This document shows, piece after piece, positions 1 to 9,935 of a stretch of 64,000 nucleotides of DNA. A program made the translations under genes and the position numbers. The notes beneath the pieces are model-generated. The model made no database searches. It was not told the origin of the DNA and worked only from the letters and a program-made list of their open reading frames with translations. The stretch's first letter is position 1; every line of letters starts with the position of its first letter. The DNA is taken from NCBI RefSeq assembly GCF_000210295.1, contig NC_026742.1, positions 496,001 to 560,000 of the forward strand, read 5' to 3'. This stretch comes from Trypanosoma brucei gambiense DAL972. Lineage: Eukaryota; Euglenozoa; Kinetoplastea; Trypanosomatida; Trypanosomatidae.

Positions 1-1684
1 GGAGTTGGGTATTTCACCAAACTCCCGAGTCGCCATATACGAGGAGACGCGGTGGGAGTGGTTGGCAACAATTTACGGTATCTGGTCGCAGAATATGGTT
101 GCCACCACAGTGTACGCCAATCTTGGGGAAGATGCGCTCGCGTATGCCCTCCGGGAAACAGGATCCCGTGCAATTATATGCAACGCAACAAATGTGCCAA
201 CACTGGTCCGGTTGGTGCAGAGCAACCGCATTCCGCCCTTGGTGATCATTTACATTGGTCAGCTACCTCCGGATACAAAAAGCACACATTGCCGCATCAT
301 CTCTTGGCTTCATGTCGTGGACAATGGTCGCCTCTCAGATGAACCACTTCGAATCCCCACTGACAATGACCAAGTTGCTTTCATCATGTATACGAGTGGT
401 ACGACGGGGGACCCCAAAGGTGTCATTCACACACATGGCTCACTGATCTCGGGTGTTACTGCTTGTGCCGACTACGTGAATGAACTGATTGGTCCTTACG
501 AAGAGGGTGAGTCGTACTGCGCTTACCTGCCTCTTGCCCACATATTTGAATTTGGTGTCGTCAACATCTTTCTTGCTCGCGGTTCTTTTGTTGGGTTTGG
601 AAACCCCAGAACACTTCTCGACACGTACACTCGTCCACACGGTGATTACAGGGAGTACAAACCGGTTTTCACAATTGGCGTGCCGCGAGTGTACGACACG
701 ATAAAGAAAACGGTCGAGTCACAGCTGGCACCCCGAGGGACACTACAGCGCCGTATATTCGAACACGCCTTCCAAACGAGACTTCGAGCCCTCAAGAAGG
801 GTGAGGAGACCCCGTACTGGAACAGGTTAATTTTTTCTCCATTCCGGTCCATGCTTGGAGGTAAGATGAAAACGATGCTTTCCGCCGGAGGGCCCCTCAG
901 CGCACCAACGCAAACATTTCTTCATGTTGTATTTGGCATCATGCCACAAGGTTGGGGCCTCACGGAGACGGTGTGTGTTGGCACAAAGCAAGTCGCAGGT
1001 GATATGGAACCGGCCGCTGCAGGCAAGCAAGAGCGCACATGTGAAATGCGACTACTGGACGTGGAAGGATACAAACACACCGATGAGCCCGATCCTCGTG
1101 GGGAAATTCTTCTGCGTGGTCCATTCCTCTTCAAAGGGTACTACAAGCAGGAAGAACTAACCAAGGAGGTACTTGATGAGGATGGTTGGTTTCATACGGG
1201 TGACGTTGGCAGCATCGGCCCCAATGGAACCCTTCGCATCATTGGCCGCGTGAAGGCCTTGGCAAAGAATGTTCTTGGAGAGTATGTTGCCATGGAAGCT
1301 TTGGAATCCATGTATGCACACAACTCGCTGAGCATGCCCAACGGTGTTTGTGTCCTCGTGCATCCTGACAGACCGTACATTTGTGCGCTTGTTCTTACTG
1401 ATGAAGCGAAGGTTGTTGCGTTCACGAGGGAGCATGGATTGAAAGGTAAATACCCTGAAGTTCTGCAGGACCCCGAGTTTCAGAAGAAGGCTACAGCATC
1501 ATTTCAGGAGACGGCTCGTGCATCTGATCGACAGAAGTTTGAGATTGTACGTCACGTACGCCTACTGAGTGATGAGTGGACTCCTGAAAATGGTGTGCTG
1601 ACAGCCGCAGGCAAACTGAAGCGACGCGTCATCGATGAGAAGTACACTGATACTATTGTGTCACTTTTCGTGGAGGAGTGCTGA
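1..1684 (+). CDS. ACS2: Fatty acyl-CoA synthetase, 5'-truncated by window edge (probably ACS2)
   Basis: Long-chain fatty acid-CoA ligase of the adenylate-forming family; it activates fatty acids with ATP and CoA. The gene enters from the left: base 1 aligns with base 3496 of the next copy, so about 140 N-terminal residues are missing. The AMP-binding P-loop YTSGTTGDPKG is encoded near 387-419, GWGLTETVCVG near 951-981 and the FACS signature (DGWFHTGDVG to LGEYVA) near 1180-1290. The stop is TGA 1682-1684. The first 162 bases and everything from about 1051 on are almost the same as the downstream copies, while 163-380 and 450-1050 differ strongly. The name ACS2 rests on my memory of the T. brucei array order ACS1-ACS2-ACS3-ACS4; the family call is certain, the paralogue number less so. 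Confidence 0.9.
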   Translation, partial: ELGISPNSRVAIYEETRWEWLATIYGIWSQNMVATTVYANLGEDALAYALRETGSRAIICNATNVPTLVRLVQSNRIPPLVIIYIGQLPPDTKSTHCRIISWLHVVDNGRLSDEPLRIPTDNDQVAFIMYTSGTTGDPKGVIHTHGSLISGVTACADYVNELIGPYEEGESYCAYLPLAHIFEFGVVNIFLARGSFVGFGNPRTLLDTYTRPHGDYREYKPVFTIGVPRVYDTIKKTVESQLAPRGTLQRRIFEHAFQTRLRALKKGEETPYWNRLIFSPFRSMLGGKMKTMLSAGGPLSAPTQTFLHVVFGIMPQGWGLTETVCVGTKQVAGDMEPAAAGKQERTCEMRLLDVEGYKHTDEPDPRGEILLRGPFLFKGYYKQEELTKEVLDEDGWFHTGDVGSIGPNGTLRIIGRVKALAKNVLGEYVAMEALESMYAHNSLSMPNGVCVLVHPDRPYICALVLTDEAKVVAFTREHGLKGKYPEVLQDPEFQKKATASFQETARASDRQKFEIVRHVRLLSDEWTPENGVLTAAGKLKRRVIDEKYTDTIVSLFVEEC

Positions 1685-3076
1685 TGAATGGTGCGGATCT
1701 CCATGGGGCGGTCCATTAATTGTGTTTGCGATGTTAATCAGTTCCTATTGTCCATCTGAATTGTCCTCTCTACACGTTCCATTATCTGTTTTCCGTCGGT
1801 CCAACTTCTTGATGCTGGTGGCGACAGCTTGCACGACAGGTTGTAAGCGTTAAGGCATGCAGGGTTGGTTTTGCAGCACGGGGGAGGGTATTGAAATACG
1901 TAATTTTTCCTAGTTGATACATTTGATTACACTTGGTTTTGTTGTAGTGACTCTGTTTATTTACTTATTTTTCTCATAGGGGGATCCGATAGTGCAGACA
2001 ACACGGTGTGCAAGTCGAGAAACCCAAGTTACACCTGTATGCTCGTTTTCACGGGGTTGTGTATGCGTGAGTGCTATTTATTGGGTAACAGAGTCACCCT
2101 GCTGTTGCCTTTTTTCTTCCGCTTCGGGTGTTGGGGATTCTTCTTTTATCATTATTATTGTTATCCTCTTTTTACTTGTTTTTAATTTTTGGCTTACGGT
2201 CAGGAGATTACTTACCCCCCTCCCCATCCAGTGGTTTTCCACATTGTCTAACTCACCGTAGGCCCTAGGCGCTTTGACATGATTTTCCGTTCGCCCCTCC
2301 TGTGCACTTATGTCCGCATCCCGTTACTTCTCACTCGTGCACTGTGCCTCGGTGCGATTCTTCCATTGTTTTTATTGACTGCAAGTTTTTGTGGAAGGTT
2401 TCTTATAACATAAGCAACTTAGGAATCACTGAGACGCATTGGCACACATTTCCCACCGCATCCCTCCCCTTGCTGTAGTCTTGTGTTGTTACGAGTGCTA
2501 GATGTTTGACCATCCAATATGTACGACAATGACATCTGACCGCGGCACGTACGGGATCTGAAGGGGATTATCATGACAGCTGCAACCCGTAAATGTATGC
2601 TCGCTGATCCTTGTGTGCGTGTCTGTATGTGTGTAGGTTGCGCATCCTCAATAGTTACGAACCTTCATATTTCCCATTTCTTGTCATCTCGCGAGCACAA
2701 ACCCTGGAGGCCACAGGTTAACCGCGTACCTGCTATTGCTTTTTTCCTCTGTTTTCCTTCTGTTCTTCCCATCTTCGTCACGCCCCTCCTCATTTCTCTA
2801 TCTTGCTTGCTACGATAGCCATACCAAAAGACTGTAAAGCACAACCGCTCTGCAACAAGCACTAAGGGAAGAAAGACAGGTGATTGTGGATACGGTTGAA
2901 CCTGAAGGGAAGGGAAGCAATCGGGACAGCAGTGGTGCGCGCCACGTGTGTTTGTGGGAGGAAGGCTTGTTAAGGTTGGCGAAATCATCTTAAAAGCCAC
3001 CATTCACACCCAGTAAGTATTGTACTTCATAGGAAGCCTTTGCTTTTAAGATCCGATATTGAGAAGTGGGGGCACC
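1685..3076 (+). repeat. ACS intergenic spacer, copy A
   Basis: Spacer between the first and second synthetase genes, holding a 3' UTR, splice signals and a 5' leader. It reads nearly identically to 5186-6570, apart from a replaced patch around 1961-1992 that makes this copy 7 bases longer. Short frames inside it are duplicated with the spacer and lack coding character. No separate gene seen. Confidence 0.85.
2756..2818 (+). promoter_or_regulatory. Predicted polypyrimidine tract and trans-splice acceptor for ACS3
   Basis: A long C/T-rich run ends at an AG at 2817-2818. The next ATG downstream is the gene's own start at 3077, giving a leader of about 258 bases without an upstream ATG. Prediction from base composition only. 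Confidence 0.55.
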
Positions 3077-5185
3077 ATGGGGGGATGTGTGATTTCCGTC
3101 ATGGACTACATGAACAATCGCTCTGAGGTTGAGAATGAGCATGTGAAAAAATTTCGTGCGCTTGGCAAGGTTGCTGTCCCTGTGCCCGGCAGCGAAACTT
3201 CTGATTGCTCTCCCATCTACCGTCTCGTAACTGACGACGGCAAAGATATTGAAGAGGTGCGGCGGGAGTGGTACGAGGGTGAGTGCCTTCCGCAGCGCTT
3301 CGCAGCCCTTTGCAAGCGTCAACCCAAGCAGCGTGCCCTTGCTTACCGCCCAGTGGATCGGGTAGAAAAGGCTGTAATTAAGGATCTGCACACGGGAACA
3401 GAAAAGACAGTGAACGTAACACATTTCAAGGAGACGAAATACCTTGACTACGGCACCTTCTGGGACTACATCGAGTCGTTTGGGCGAGGTCTTGTGGAGT
3501 TGGGTATTTCACCAAACTCCCGAGTCGCCATATACGAGGAGACGCGGTGGGAGTGGTTGGCAACAATTTACGGTATCTGGTCGCAGAATATGGTTGCCAC
3601 CACAGTGTACGCCAATCTTGGGGAAGATGCGCTCGCGTATGCCCTCCGGGAAACAGGCTGCAAGGGGATCATTTGCAATGCGAAGAATGTGAGTGTTGTT
3701 ATTAAATTCATGAGTGAAGGCATCACACCTTCCGCACCCATCATCTACAATGGGAGCCTTCCTGCCTCTGTCGACCAGGAGGCCTGCCATCTCGTATCGT
3801 GGGAGGAAGTTGTGAAACTTGGTCGTGAGGCCCGTGACCGGCTTCCGTTGAACAACTCTGGAAGGGCAGATGACCTTGCTCTCATCATGTATACGAGTGG
3901 TACGACGGGGGACCCCAAAGGTGTCATTCACACACATGGCTCACTGATGTCGGGAGTTCATGCACTTGACCACAGGCTGAACGAGGTAATGGGTTGCCAT
4001 GTTAAAGGTGAAACATACTGCGCTTACCTGCCTCTTGCCCACATTTTGGAGTTAGGAGTCGTTAACATCTTCATTGCCCGCGGTGCACTGATATGCTTTG
4101 GAAGCCCCTTTACACTGACTGACCTCACTGCAAGGCCCCGTGGTGACCTAGCAGAGTACAATCCATCACTTTTAATTGGCGTACCGCGCATATACGATAC
4201 GCTGAAGAAGGCAATTCAGGCGAAACTGCCGGCTCCTGGCACGTTCAAGCGTCGTGCTTTTGACCATGCCTTCCAGAGCCGCTTGCGTGCCTTTAAGGAT
4301 GGCAAAGATTCGCCGTACTGGGATGCGAAGGTGTTTGCAGCTACCCGTGCCGTTTTGGGGAAAGGAATACGAATTGCTTTGTCCGGCGGAGGCCCTCTGA
4401 GTACAGCCACACAAGATTTTGTTAATGTGGTTCTGGCTCGCACGATTCAAGGTTGGGGCCTCACGGAGACGGTGTGTGTCGGAGGTGTTCAGTTTACAGG
4501 CGATATTGAAACCGGTGCTGTTGGACCCCCGCTGCTATCGGAGGAAGTGAAACTACTGGACGTGGAAGGATACAAACACACCGATGAGCCCGATCCTCGT
4601 GGGGAAATTCTTCTGCGTGGTCCATTCCTCTTCAAAGGGTACTACAAGCAGGAAGAACTAACCAAGGAGGTACTTGATGAGGATGGTTGGTTTCATACGG
4701 GTGACGTTGGCAGCATCGACCCCAATGGAACCCTTCGCATCATTGGCCGCGTGAAGGCCTTGGCAAAGAATGTTCTTGGAGAGTATGTTGCCATGGAAGC
4801 TTTGGAATCCATGTATGCACACAACTCGCTGAGCATGCCCAACGGTGTTTGTGTCCTCGTGCATCCTGACAGACCGTACATTTGTGCGCTTGTTCTTACT
4901 GATGAAGCGAAGGTTGTTGCGTTCACGAGGGAGCATGGATTGAAAGGTAAATACCCTGAAGTTCTGCAGGACCCCGAGTTTCAGAAGAAGGCTACAGCAT
5001 CATTTCAGGAGACGGCTCGTGCATCTGATCGACAGAAGTTTGAGATTGTACGTCACGTACGCCTACTGAGTGATGAGTGGACTCCTGAAAATGGTGTGCT
5101 GACGGCTGTGGGAAAACTGAAGCGACGCGTCATCGATGAGAGGTACACTGATATCATAGCACCACTTTTCGTGGAGGAGTGCTGA
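3077..5185 (+). CDS. ACS3: Fatty acyl-CoA synthetase (probably ACS3)
   Basis: Complete long-chain acyl-CoA synthetase of 702 residues. Start: the first ATG after the predicted splice acceptor is 3077, in context caccATGG. The protein starts MGGCVISV, a Gly2/Cys4 pattern that could be lipid-modified. AMP-binding loop YTSGTTGDPKG starts at about Tyr272; GWGLTETVCVGG starts at about Gly459; the FACS signature runs through DGWFHTGDVG and KNVLGEYVA. No signal peptide or membrane segment is evident. It is about 95% like the next gene, agreeing with what I recall for ACS3 and ACS4 of T. brucei; differences cluster beside LPLAH, SGGGPL and GWGLTE, near the likely acyl-binding tunnel. Its C-terminal tail (DERYTDIIAPLFVEEC) differs from both neighbours. 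Paralogue number is inferred from order and similarity. Confidence 0.93.
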   Translation: MGGCVISVMDYMNNRSEVENEHVKKFRALGKVAVPVPGSETSDCSPIYRLVTDDGKDIEEVRREWYEGECLPQRFAALCKRQPKQRALAYRPVDRVEKAVIKDLHTGTEKTVNVTHFKETKYLDYGTFWDYIESFGRGLVELGISPNSRVAIYEETRWEWLATIYGIWSQNMVATTVYANLGEDALAYALRETGCKGIICNAKNVSVVIKFMSEGITPSAPIIYNGSLPASVDQEACHLVSWEEVVKLGREARDRLPLNNSGRADDLALIMYTSGTTGDPKGVIHTHGSLMSGVHALDHRLNEVMGCHVKGETYCAYLPLAHILELGVVNIFIARGALICFGSPFTLTDLTARPRGDLAEYNPSLLIGVPRIYDTLKKAIQAKLPAPGTFKRRAFDHAFQSRLRAFKDGKDSPYWDAKVFAATRAVLGKGIRIALSGGGPLSTATQDFVNVVLARTIQGWGLTETVCVGGVQFTGDIETGAVGPPLLSEEVKLLDVEGYKHTDEPDPRGEILLRGPFLFKGYYKQEELTKEVLDEDGWFHTGDVGSIDPNGTLRIIGRVKALAKNVLGEYVAMEALESMYAHNSLSMPNGVCVLVHPDRPYICALVLTDEAKVVAFTREHGLKGKYPEVLQDPEFQKKATASFQETARASDRQKFEIVRHVRLLSDEWTPENGVLTAVGKLKRRVIDERYTDIIAPLFVEEC

Positions 5186-6570
5186 TGAATGGTGCGGATC
5201 TCCATGGGGCGGTCCATTAATTGTGTTTGTGATGTTAATCAGTTCCTATTGTCCATCTGAATTGTCCTCTCTACACGTTCCATTATCTGTTTTCCGTCGG
5301 TCCAACTTCTTGATGCTGGTGGCGACAGCTTGCACGACAGGTTGTAAGCGTTAAGGCATGCAGGGTTGGTTTTGCAGCACGGGGGAGGGTATTGAAATAC
5401 GTAATTTTTCCTAGTTGATACATTTGATTACACTTGGTTTTGTTGTAGTGACTCTGTTTATTGCTTTGGCTGTGCTTGTAATATTGTGCAGACAACACGG
5501 TGTGCAAGTCGAGAAACCCAAGTTACACCTGTATGCTCGTTTTCACGGGGTTGTGTATGCGTGAGTGCTATTTATTGGGTAACAGAGTCACCCTGCTGTT
5601 GCCTTTTTTCTTCCGCTTCGGGTGTTGGGGATTCTTCTTTTATCATTATTATTGTTATCCTCTTTTTACTTGTTTTTAATTTTTGGCTTACGGTCAGGAG
5701 ATTACTTACCCCCCTCCCCATCCAGTGGTTTTCCACATTGTCTAACTCACCGTAGGCCCTAGGCGCTTTGACATGATTTTCCGTTCGCCCCTCCTGTGCA
5801 CTTATGTCCGCATCCCGTTACTTCTCACTCGTGCACTGTGCCTCGGTGCGATTCTTCCATTGTTTTTATTGACTGCAAGTTTTTGTGGAAGGTTTCTTAT
5901 AACATAAGCAACTTAGGAATCACTGAGACGCATTGGCACACATTTCCCACCGCATCCCTCCCCTTGCTGTAGTCTTGTGTTGTTACGAGTGCTAGATGTT
6001 TGACCATCCAATATGTACGACAATGACATCTGACCGCGGCACGTACGGGATCTGAAGGGGATTATCATGACAGCTGCAACCCGTAAATGTATGCTCGCTG
6101 ATCCTTGTGTGCGTGTCTGTATGTGTGTAGGTTGCGCATCCTCAATAGTTACGAACCTTCATATTTCCCATTTCTTGTCATCTCGCGAGCACAAACCCTG
6201 GAGGCCACAGGTTAACCGCGTACCTGCTATTGCTTTTTTCCTCTGTTTTCCTTCTGTTCTTCCCATCTTCGTCACGCCCCTCCTCATTTCTCTATCTTGC
6301 TTGCTACGATAGCCATACCAAAAGACTGTAAAGCACAACCGCTCTGCAACAAGCACTAAGGGAAGAAAGACAGGTGATTGTGGATACGGTTGAACCTGAA
6401 GGGAAGGGAAGCAATCGGGACAGCAGTGGTGCGCGCCACGTGTGTTTGTGGGAGGAAGGCTTGTTAAGGTTGGCGAAATCATCTTAAAAGCCACCATTCA
6501 CACCCAGTAAGTATTGTACTTCATAGGAAGCCTTTGCTTTTAAGATCCGATATTGAGAAGTGGGGGCACC
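5186..6570 (+). repeat. ACS intergenic spacer, copy B
   Basis: Second copy of the spacer at 1685-3076, nearly identical except for an unrelated patch at about 5462-5486. Holds UTR and splice signals only; no gene seen. Confidence 0.85.
6250..6312 (+). promoter_or_regulatory. Predicted polypyrimidine tract and trans-splice acceptor for ACS4
   Basis: Same C/T-rich run as 2756-2818, 3494 bases downstream, ending at AG 6311-6312. The first ATG after it is the start codon at 6571. Confidence 0.55.
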
Positions 6571-8679
6571 ATGGGGGGATGTGTGATTTCCGTCATGGAC
6601 TACATGAACAATCGCTCTGAGGTTGAGAATGAGCATGTGAAAAAATTTCGTGCGCTTGGCAAGGTTGCTGTCCCTGTGCCCGGCAGCGAAACTTCTGATT
6701 GCTCTCCCATCTACCGTCTCGTAACTGACGACGGCAAAGATATTGAAGAGGTGCGGCGGGAGTGGTACGAGGGTGAGTGCCTTCCGCAGCGCTTCGCAGC
6801 CCTTTGCAAGCGTCAACCCAAGCAGCGTGCCCTTGCTTACCGCCCAGTGGATCGGGTAGAAAAGGCTGTAATTAAGGATCTGCACACGCGAGCTGAAAAG
6901 ATGATGAACGTAACACATTTCAAGGAGACGAAATACCTTGACTACGGCACCTTCTGGGACTACATCGAGTCGTTTGGGCGAGGTCTTGTGGAGTTGGGTA
7001 TTTCACCAAACTCCCGAGTCGCCATATACGAGGAGACGCGGTGGGAGTGGTTGGCAACAATTTACGGTATCTGGTCGCAGAATATGGTTGCCACCACAGT
7101 GTACGCCAATCTTGGGGAAGATGCGCTCGCGTATGCCCTCCGGGAAACAGGCTGCAAGGGGATCATTTGCAATGCGAAGAATGTGAGTGTTGTTATTAAA
7201 TTCATGAGTGAAGGCATCACACCTTCCGCACCCATCATCTACAATGGGAGCCTTCCTGCCTCTGTCGACCAGGAGGCCTGCCATCTCGTATCGTGGGAGG
7301 AAGTTGTGAAACTTGGTCGTGAGGCCCGTGACCGGCTTCCGTTGAACAACTCTGGAAGGGCAGATGACCTTGCTCTCATCATGTATACGAGTGGTACGAC
7401 GGGGGACCCCAAAGGTGTCATTCACACACATGGCTCACTGATGTCGGGAGTTCATGCACTTGACCACAGGCTGAACGCTGTAATGGGACCGTTGCGGGAT
7501 GGAGAAACTTACCTGTCTTACCTGCCTCTTGCCCACATTTTGGAGTTAGGAGTGCTAAGCGTATTCATTGCCCGCGGTGCACTGATATGCTTTGGAAGCC
7601 CCTTTACACTGACTGACCTCACTGCAAGGCCCCGTGGTGACCTAGCAGAGTACAATCCATCACTTTTAATTGGCGTACCGCGCATATACGATACGCTGAA
7701 GAAGGCAATTCAGGCGAAACTGCCGGCTCCTGGCACGTTCAAGCGTCGTGCTTTTGACCATGCCTTCCAGAGCCGCTTGCGTGCCTTTAAGGATGGCAAA
7801 GATTCGCCGTACTGGGATGCGAAGGTGTTTGCAGCTACCCGTGCCGTTTTGGGGAAGAATATGTACATGGTTTTGTCCGGCGGAGGCCCTCTGAGTACAG
7901 CCACACAAGATTTCCTCAATGTTGCAGTCGTTCGTATAATTCAAGGTTGGGGCCTCACGGAGACGGTGTGTGTCGGAGGTGTTCAACTTACAGGCGATAT
8001 TGAAACCGGTGCTGTTGGACCCCCGCTGCTATCGGAGGAAGTGAAACTACTGGACGTGGAAGGATACAAACACACCGATGAGCCCGATCCTCGTGGGGAA
8101 ATTCTTCTGCGTGGTCCATTCCTCTTCAAAGGGTACTACAAGCAGGAAGAACTAACCAAGGAGGCAATAGATGAGGATGGTTGGTTTCATACGGGTGACG
8201 TTGGCAGCATCGGCCCCAATGGAACCCTTCGCATCATTGGCCGCGTGAAGGCCTTGGCAAAGAATGTTCTTGGAGAGTATGTTGCCATGGAGACGTTGGA
8301 ATCCATGTATGCACACAACTCGCTGAGCATGCCCAACGGTGTTTGTGTCCTCGTGCATCCTGACAGACCGTACATTTGTGCGCTTGTTCTTACTGATGAA
8401 GCGAAGGTTGTTGCGTTCACGAGGGAGCATGGATTGAAAGGTAAATACCCTGAAGTTCTGCAGGACCCCGAGTTTCAGAAGAAGGCTACAGCATCATTTC
8501 AGGAGACGGCTCGTGCATCTGATCGACAGAAGTTTGAGATTGTACGTCACGTACGCCTACTGAGTGATGAGTGGACTCCTGAAAATGGTGTGCTGACAGC
8601 CGCAGGCAAACTGAAGCGACGCGTCATCGATGAGAAGTACACTGATACTATTGTGTCACTTTTCGTGGAGGAGTGCTGA
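6571..8679 (+). CDS. ACS4: Fatty acyl-CoA synthetase (probably ACS4)
   Basis: Complete 702-residue paralogue of the preceding gene, with the same MGGCVISV N-terminus, AMP-binding loop, GWGLTET motif and FACS signature. The N-terminal 110 residues are identical to ACS3, followed by a small change (HTRAEKMMN versus HTGTEKTVN). Three patches then differ: around MGPLRDGETYLSYLPLAH, around LGKNMYMVLSGGGPL to NVAVVRIIQGWGL, and KEAIDEDG/AMETLES. The C-terminal tail (DEKYTDTIVSLFVEEC) equals that of the first, truncated copy rather than that of ACS3. It is the last gene of the array. ACS3 and ACS4 have been reported to be highly similar with overlapping chain-length preference; the assignment here is from order. 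Confidence 0.93.
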   Translation: MGGCVISVMDYMNNRSEVENEHVKKFRALGKVAVPVPGSETSDCSPIYRLVTDDGKDIEEVRREWYEGECLPQRFAALCKRQPKQRALAYRPVDRVEKAVIKDLHTRAEKMMNVTHFKETKYLDYGTFWDYIESFGRGLVELGISPNSRVAIYEETRWEWLATIYGIWSQNMVATTVYANLGEDALAYALRETGCKGIICNAKNVSVVIKFMSEGITPSAPIIYNGSLPASVDQEACHLVSWEEVVKLGREARDRLPLNNSGRADDLALIMYTSGTTGDPKGVIHTHGSLMSGVHALDHRLNAVMGPLRDGETYLSYLPLAHILELGVLSVFIARGALICFGSPFTLTDLTARPRGDLAEYNPSLLIGVPRIYDTLKKAIQAKLPAPGTFKRRAFDHAFQSRLRAFKDGKDSPYWDAKVFAATRAVLGKNMYMVLSGGGPLSTATQDFLNVAVVRIIQGWGLTETVCVGGVQLTGDIETGAVGPPLLSEEVKLLDVEGYKHTDEPDPRGEILLRGPFLFKGYYKQEELTKEAIDEDGWFHTGDVGSIGPNGTLRIIGRVKALAKNVLGEYVAMETLESMYAHNSLSMPNGVCVLVHPDRPYICALVLTDEAKVVAFTREHGLKGKYPEVLQDPEFQKKATASFQETARASDRQKFEIVRHVRLLSDEWTPENGVLTAAGKLKRRVIDEKYTDTIVSLFVEEC

Positions 8680-8684
8680 TGAAT

Positions 8685-8685
<1 letters not shown>

Positions 8686-8723
<38 letters not shown>

Positions 8724-8734
8724 GCGTGCGTGTG
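8686..8734. repeat. TG/CG dinucleotide microsatellite at array end
   Basis: (TG)n with scattered CG variants. It begins five bases after the stop-region homology of the ACS array ends and marks the boundary of the tandem repeat. Confidence 0.9.
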
Positions 8735-9580
8735 TTTATTTATTTTATCATTTATCTTTGGATTTCTTTGCCTTCTGGCTTTTTGTGGTTAACATGTAAG
8801 TTTACTGCTCTAATATCTTACATTTTAAGTATACTTTCCTAGTCTGTTTTTTTTTTGTCCTGGCAGCATTCTTATTCGGTGCCCTTATGGTTGTTAAAGT
8901 TTGGGAAGAGGAATAGGCGAAAATCTTTTGTTCACCGTAGTCACTTTATATTCAGTTGAGGAAATCGTCGCATCACCACAAATTCTCATTTTTTGTTTAA
9001 CCTTGATAACCCCACCTTGTTGTCGTGGTACGTTAAAACATGTGTTTTCAATGTTTTGTTCAGGGTCGTTGCCTTTGAGAGGTGAGCCTTTACATTTGTT
9101 GCTTGTGGGCGAATGACTGATGCTGCTGCTTTCTATATATTGGCAAACAAACGGTTTCTTCTGCATGTGCTGTGCTCTTTTCTATTACTTCTACTGTTTG
9201 GATGTGTGTGAAGGGTTGTTTCTTCTTTTCGTTGTTGTTTTTGTCTGTGGCGCAGTCGACAGGAGGGGCTTGGTGGAAGCCGTTTTGTTTTTTTGCCTGT
9301 GGACCCTCCGCCGTTTTGTTGGTAATTGTTTTCCTTTTTTTGTGGCGTGCAGTCTGCCCGTTATTATAATTGTGACCGAGGCTTTGTCTTAACGGGCTTG
9401 CAAGTATTAGTGGAGTTTCTATTTAATGCTTCCCCCCGTTTGTTCTGTGACGATGTTTTGCCACTGTTTGTAATTAATTTCATTAACGTGAGATCGTCTG
9501 CCTTCTTTGTGTTTTCACTTGCATGCGGCAGCGTCCGTGCTTATGATTTTGAGGCGCGCAAGGTTGTGCATTTAATGTCA

Positions 9581-9642
9581 TTCCTTTTTTTTTTTAAACG
9601 TCGTCACCTTTCCCCGTCCTGTAACGTGTTGTCTTTCTGCAG
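9581..9642 (+). promoter_or_regulatory. Predicted trans-splice acceptor for the gene at 9936
   Basis: A T-rich run followed by C/T-rich sequence ends in tttctgcAG (AG 9641-9642). No ATG occurs between this AG and 9936, about 290 bases, which supports 9936 as the start codon. Confidence 0.5.
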
Positions 9643-9935
9643 GGTGATTAGTTATAGCTGAGCAGACGACCCTGTTTCTCAGCTGTCAAGCATCAAGGCG
9701 GAAAGAGTAGAAGCCCTTTCATTGAACAGACACGCTGCGGTGGGAGATCATTCGTTCACTGCCATATTTTTTGCTCCTATAGATTTACCCCTTCGCTTGT
9801 CTTTGCGTGTTAACGCAAGCACAGCGCTGTTGGGGGTGGGGGAGCAAGTAGTGAGAGGACTGCGGAATAATACCAGAGAAGGCGCAACAGAGGAGCACCG
9901 GGCCCATCGAAAGGTGACAACCCCAAACGATAGGA

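Larger units (their letters stand above)
1..8687 (+). repeat. Tandem gene array, unit about 3.5 kb (ACS paralogues)
   Basis: Direct repeat of gene plus spacer. The offset between copies is 3501 bases over the genes and 3494 after the altered spacer patch. Similarity continues through the stop codon of the third gene (8677-8679) and ends abruptly at 8686, where a TG microsatellite begins. The array extends off the left edge. Confidence 0.9.
8680..9935 (+). other. Intergenic region: ACS4 3' UTR and leader of next gene
   Basis: Starts with a TG/CG dinucleotide microsatellite at 8686-8734 where the array homology breaks. The rest is T-rich; frames at 9120-9392 and 9326-9661 encode only hydrophobic Phe/Leu/Val-rich strings as expected from T-rich UTR. 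No credible gene. Confidence 0.7.

Noticed and set aside
2665..3424. Antisense frames of 112 and 144 codons, repeated at 6159-6918
   Set aside because: They are reverse-strand shadows of the spacer and of the start of the ACS genes, duplicated with the array. All supported genes are on the + strand.
9120..9661. Two hydrophobic frames resembling membrane proteins
   Set aside because: The hydrophobicity comes from T-rich UTR codons; the two frames overlap each other and neither has a good start context.
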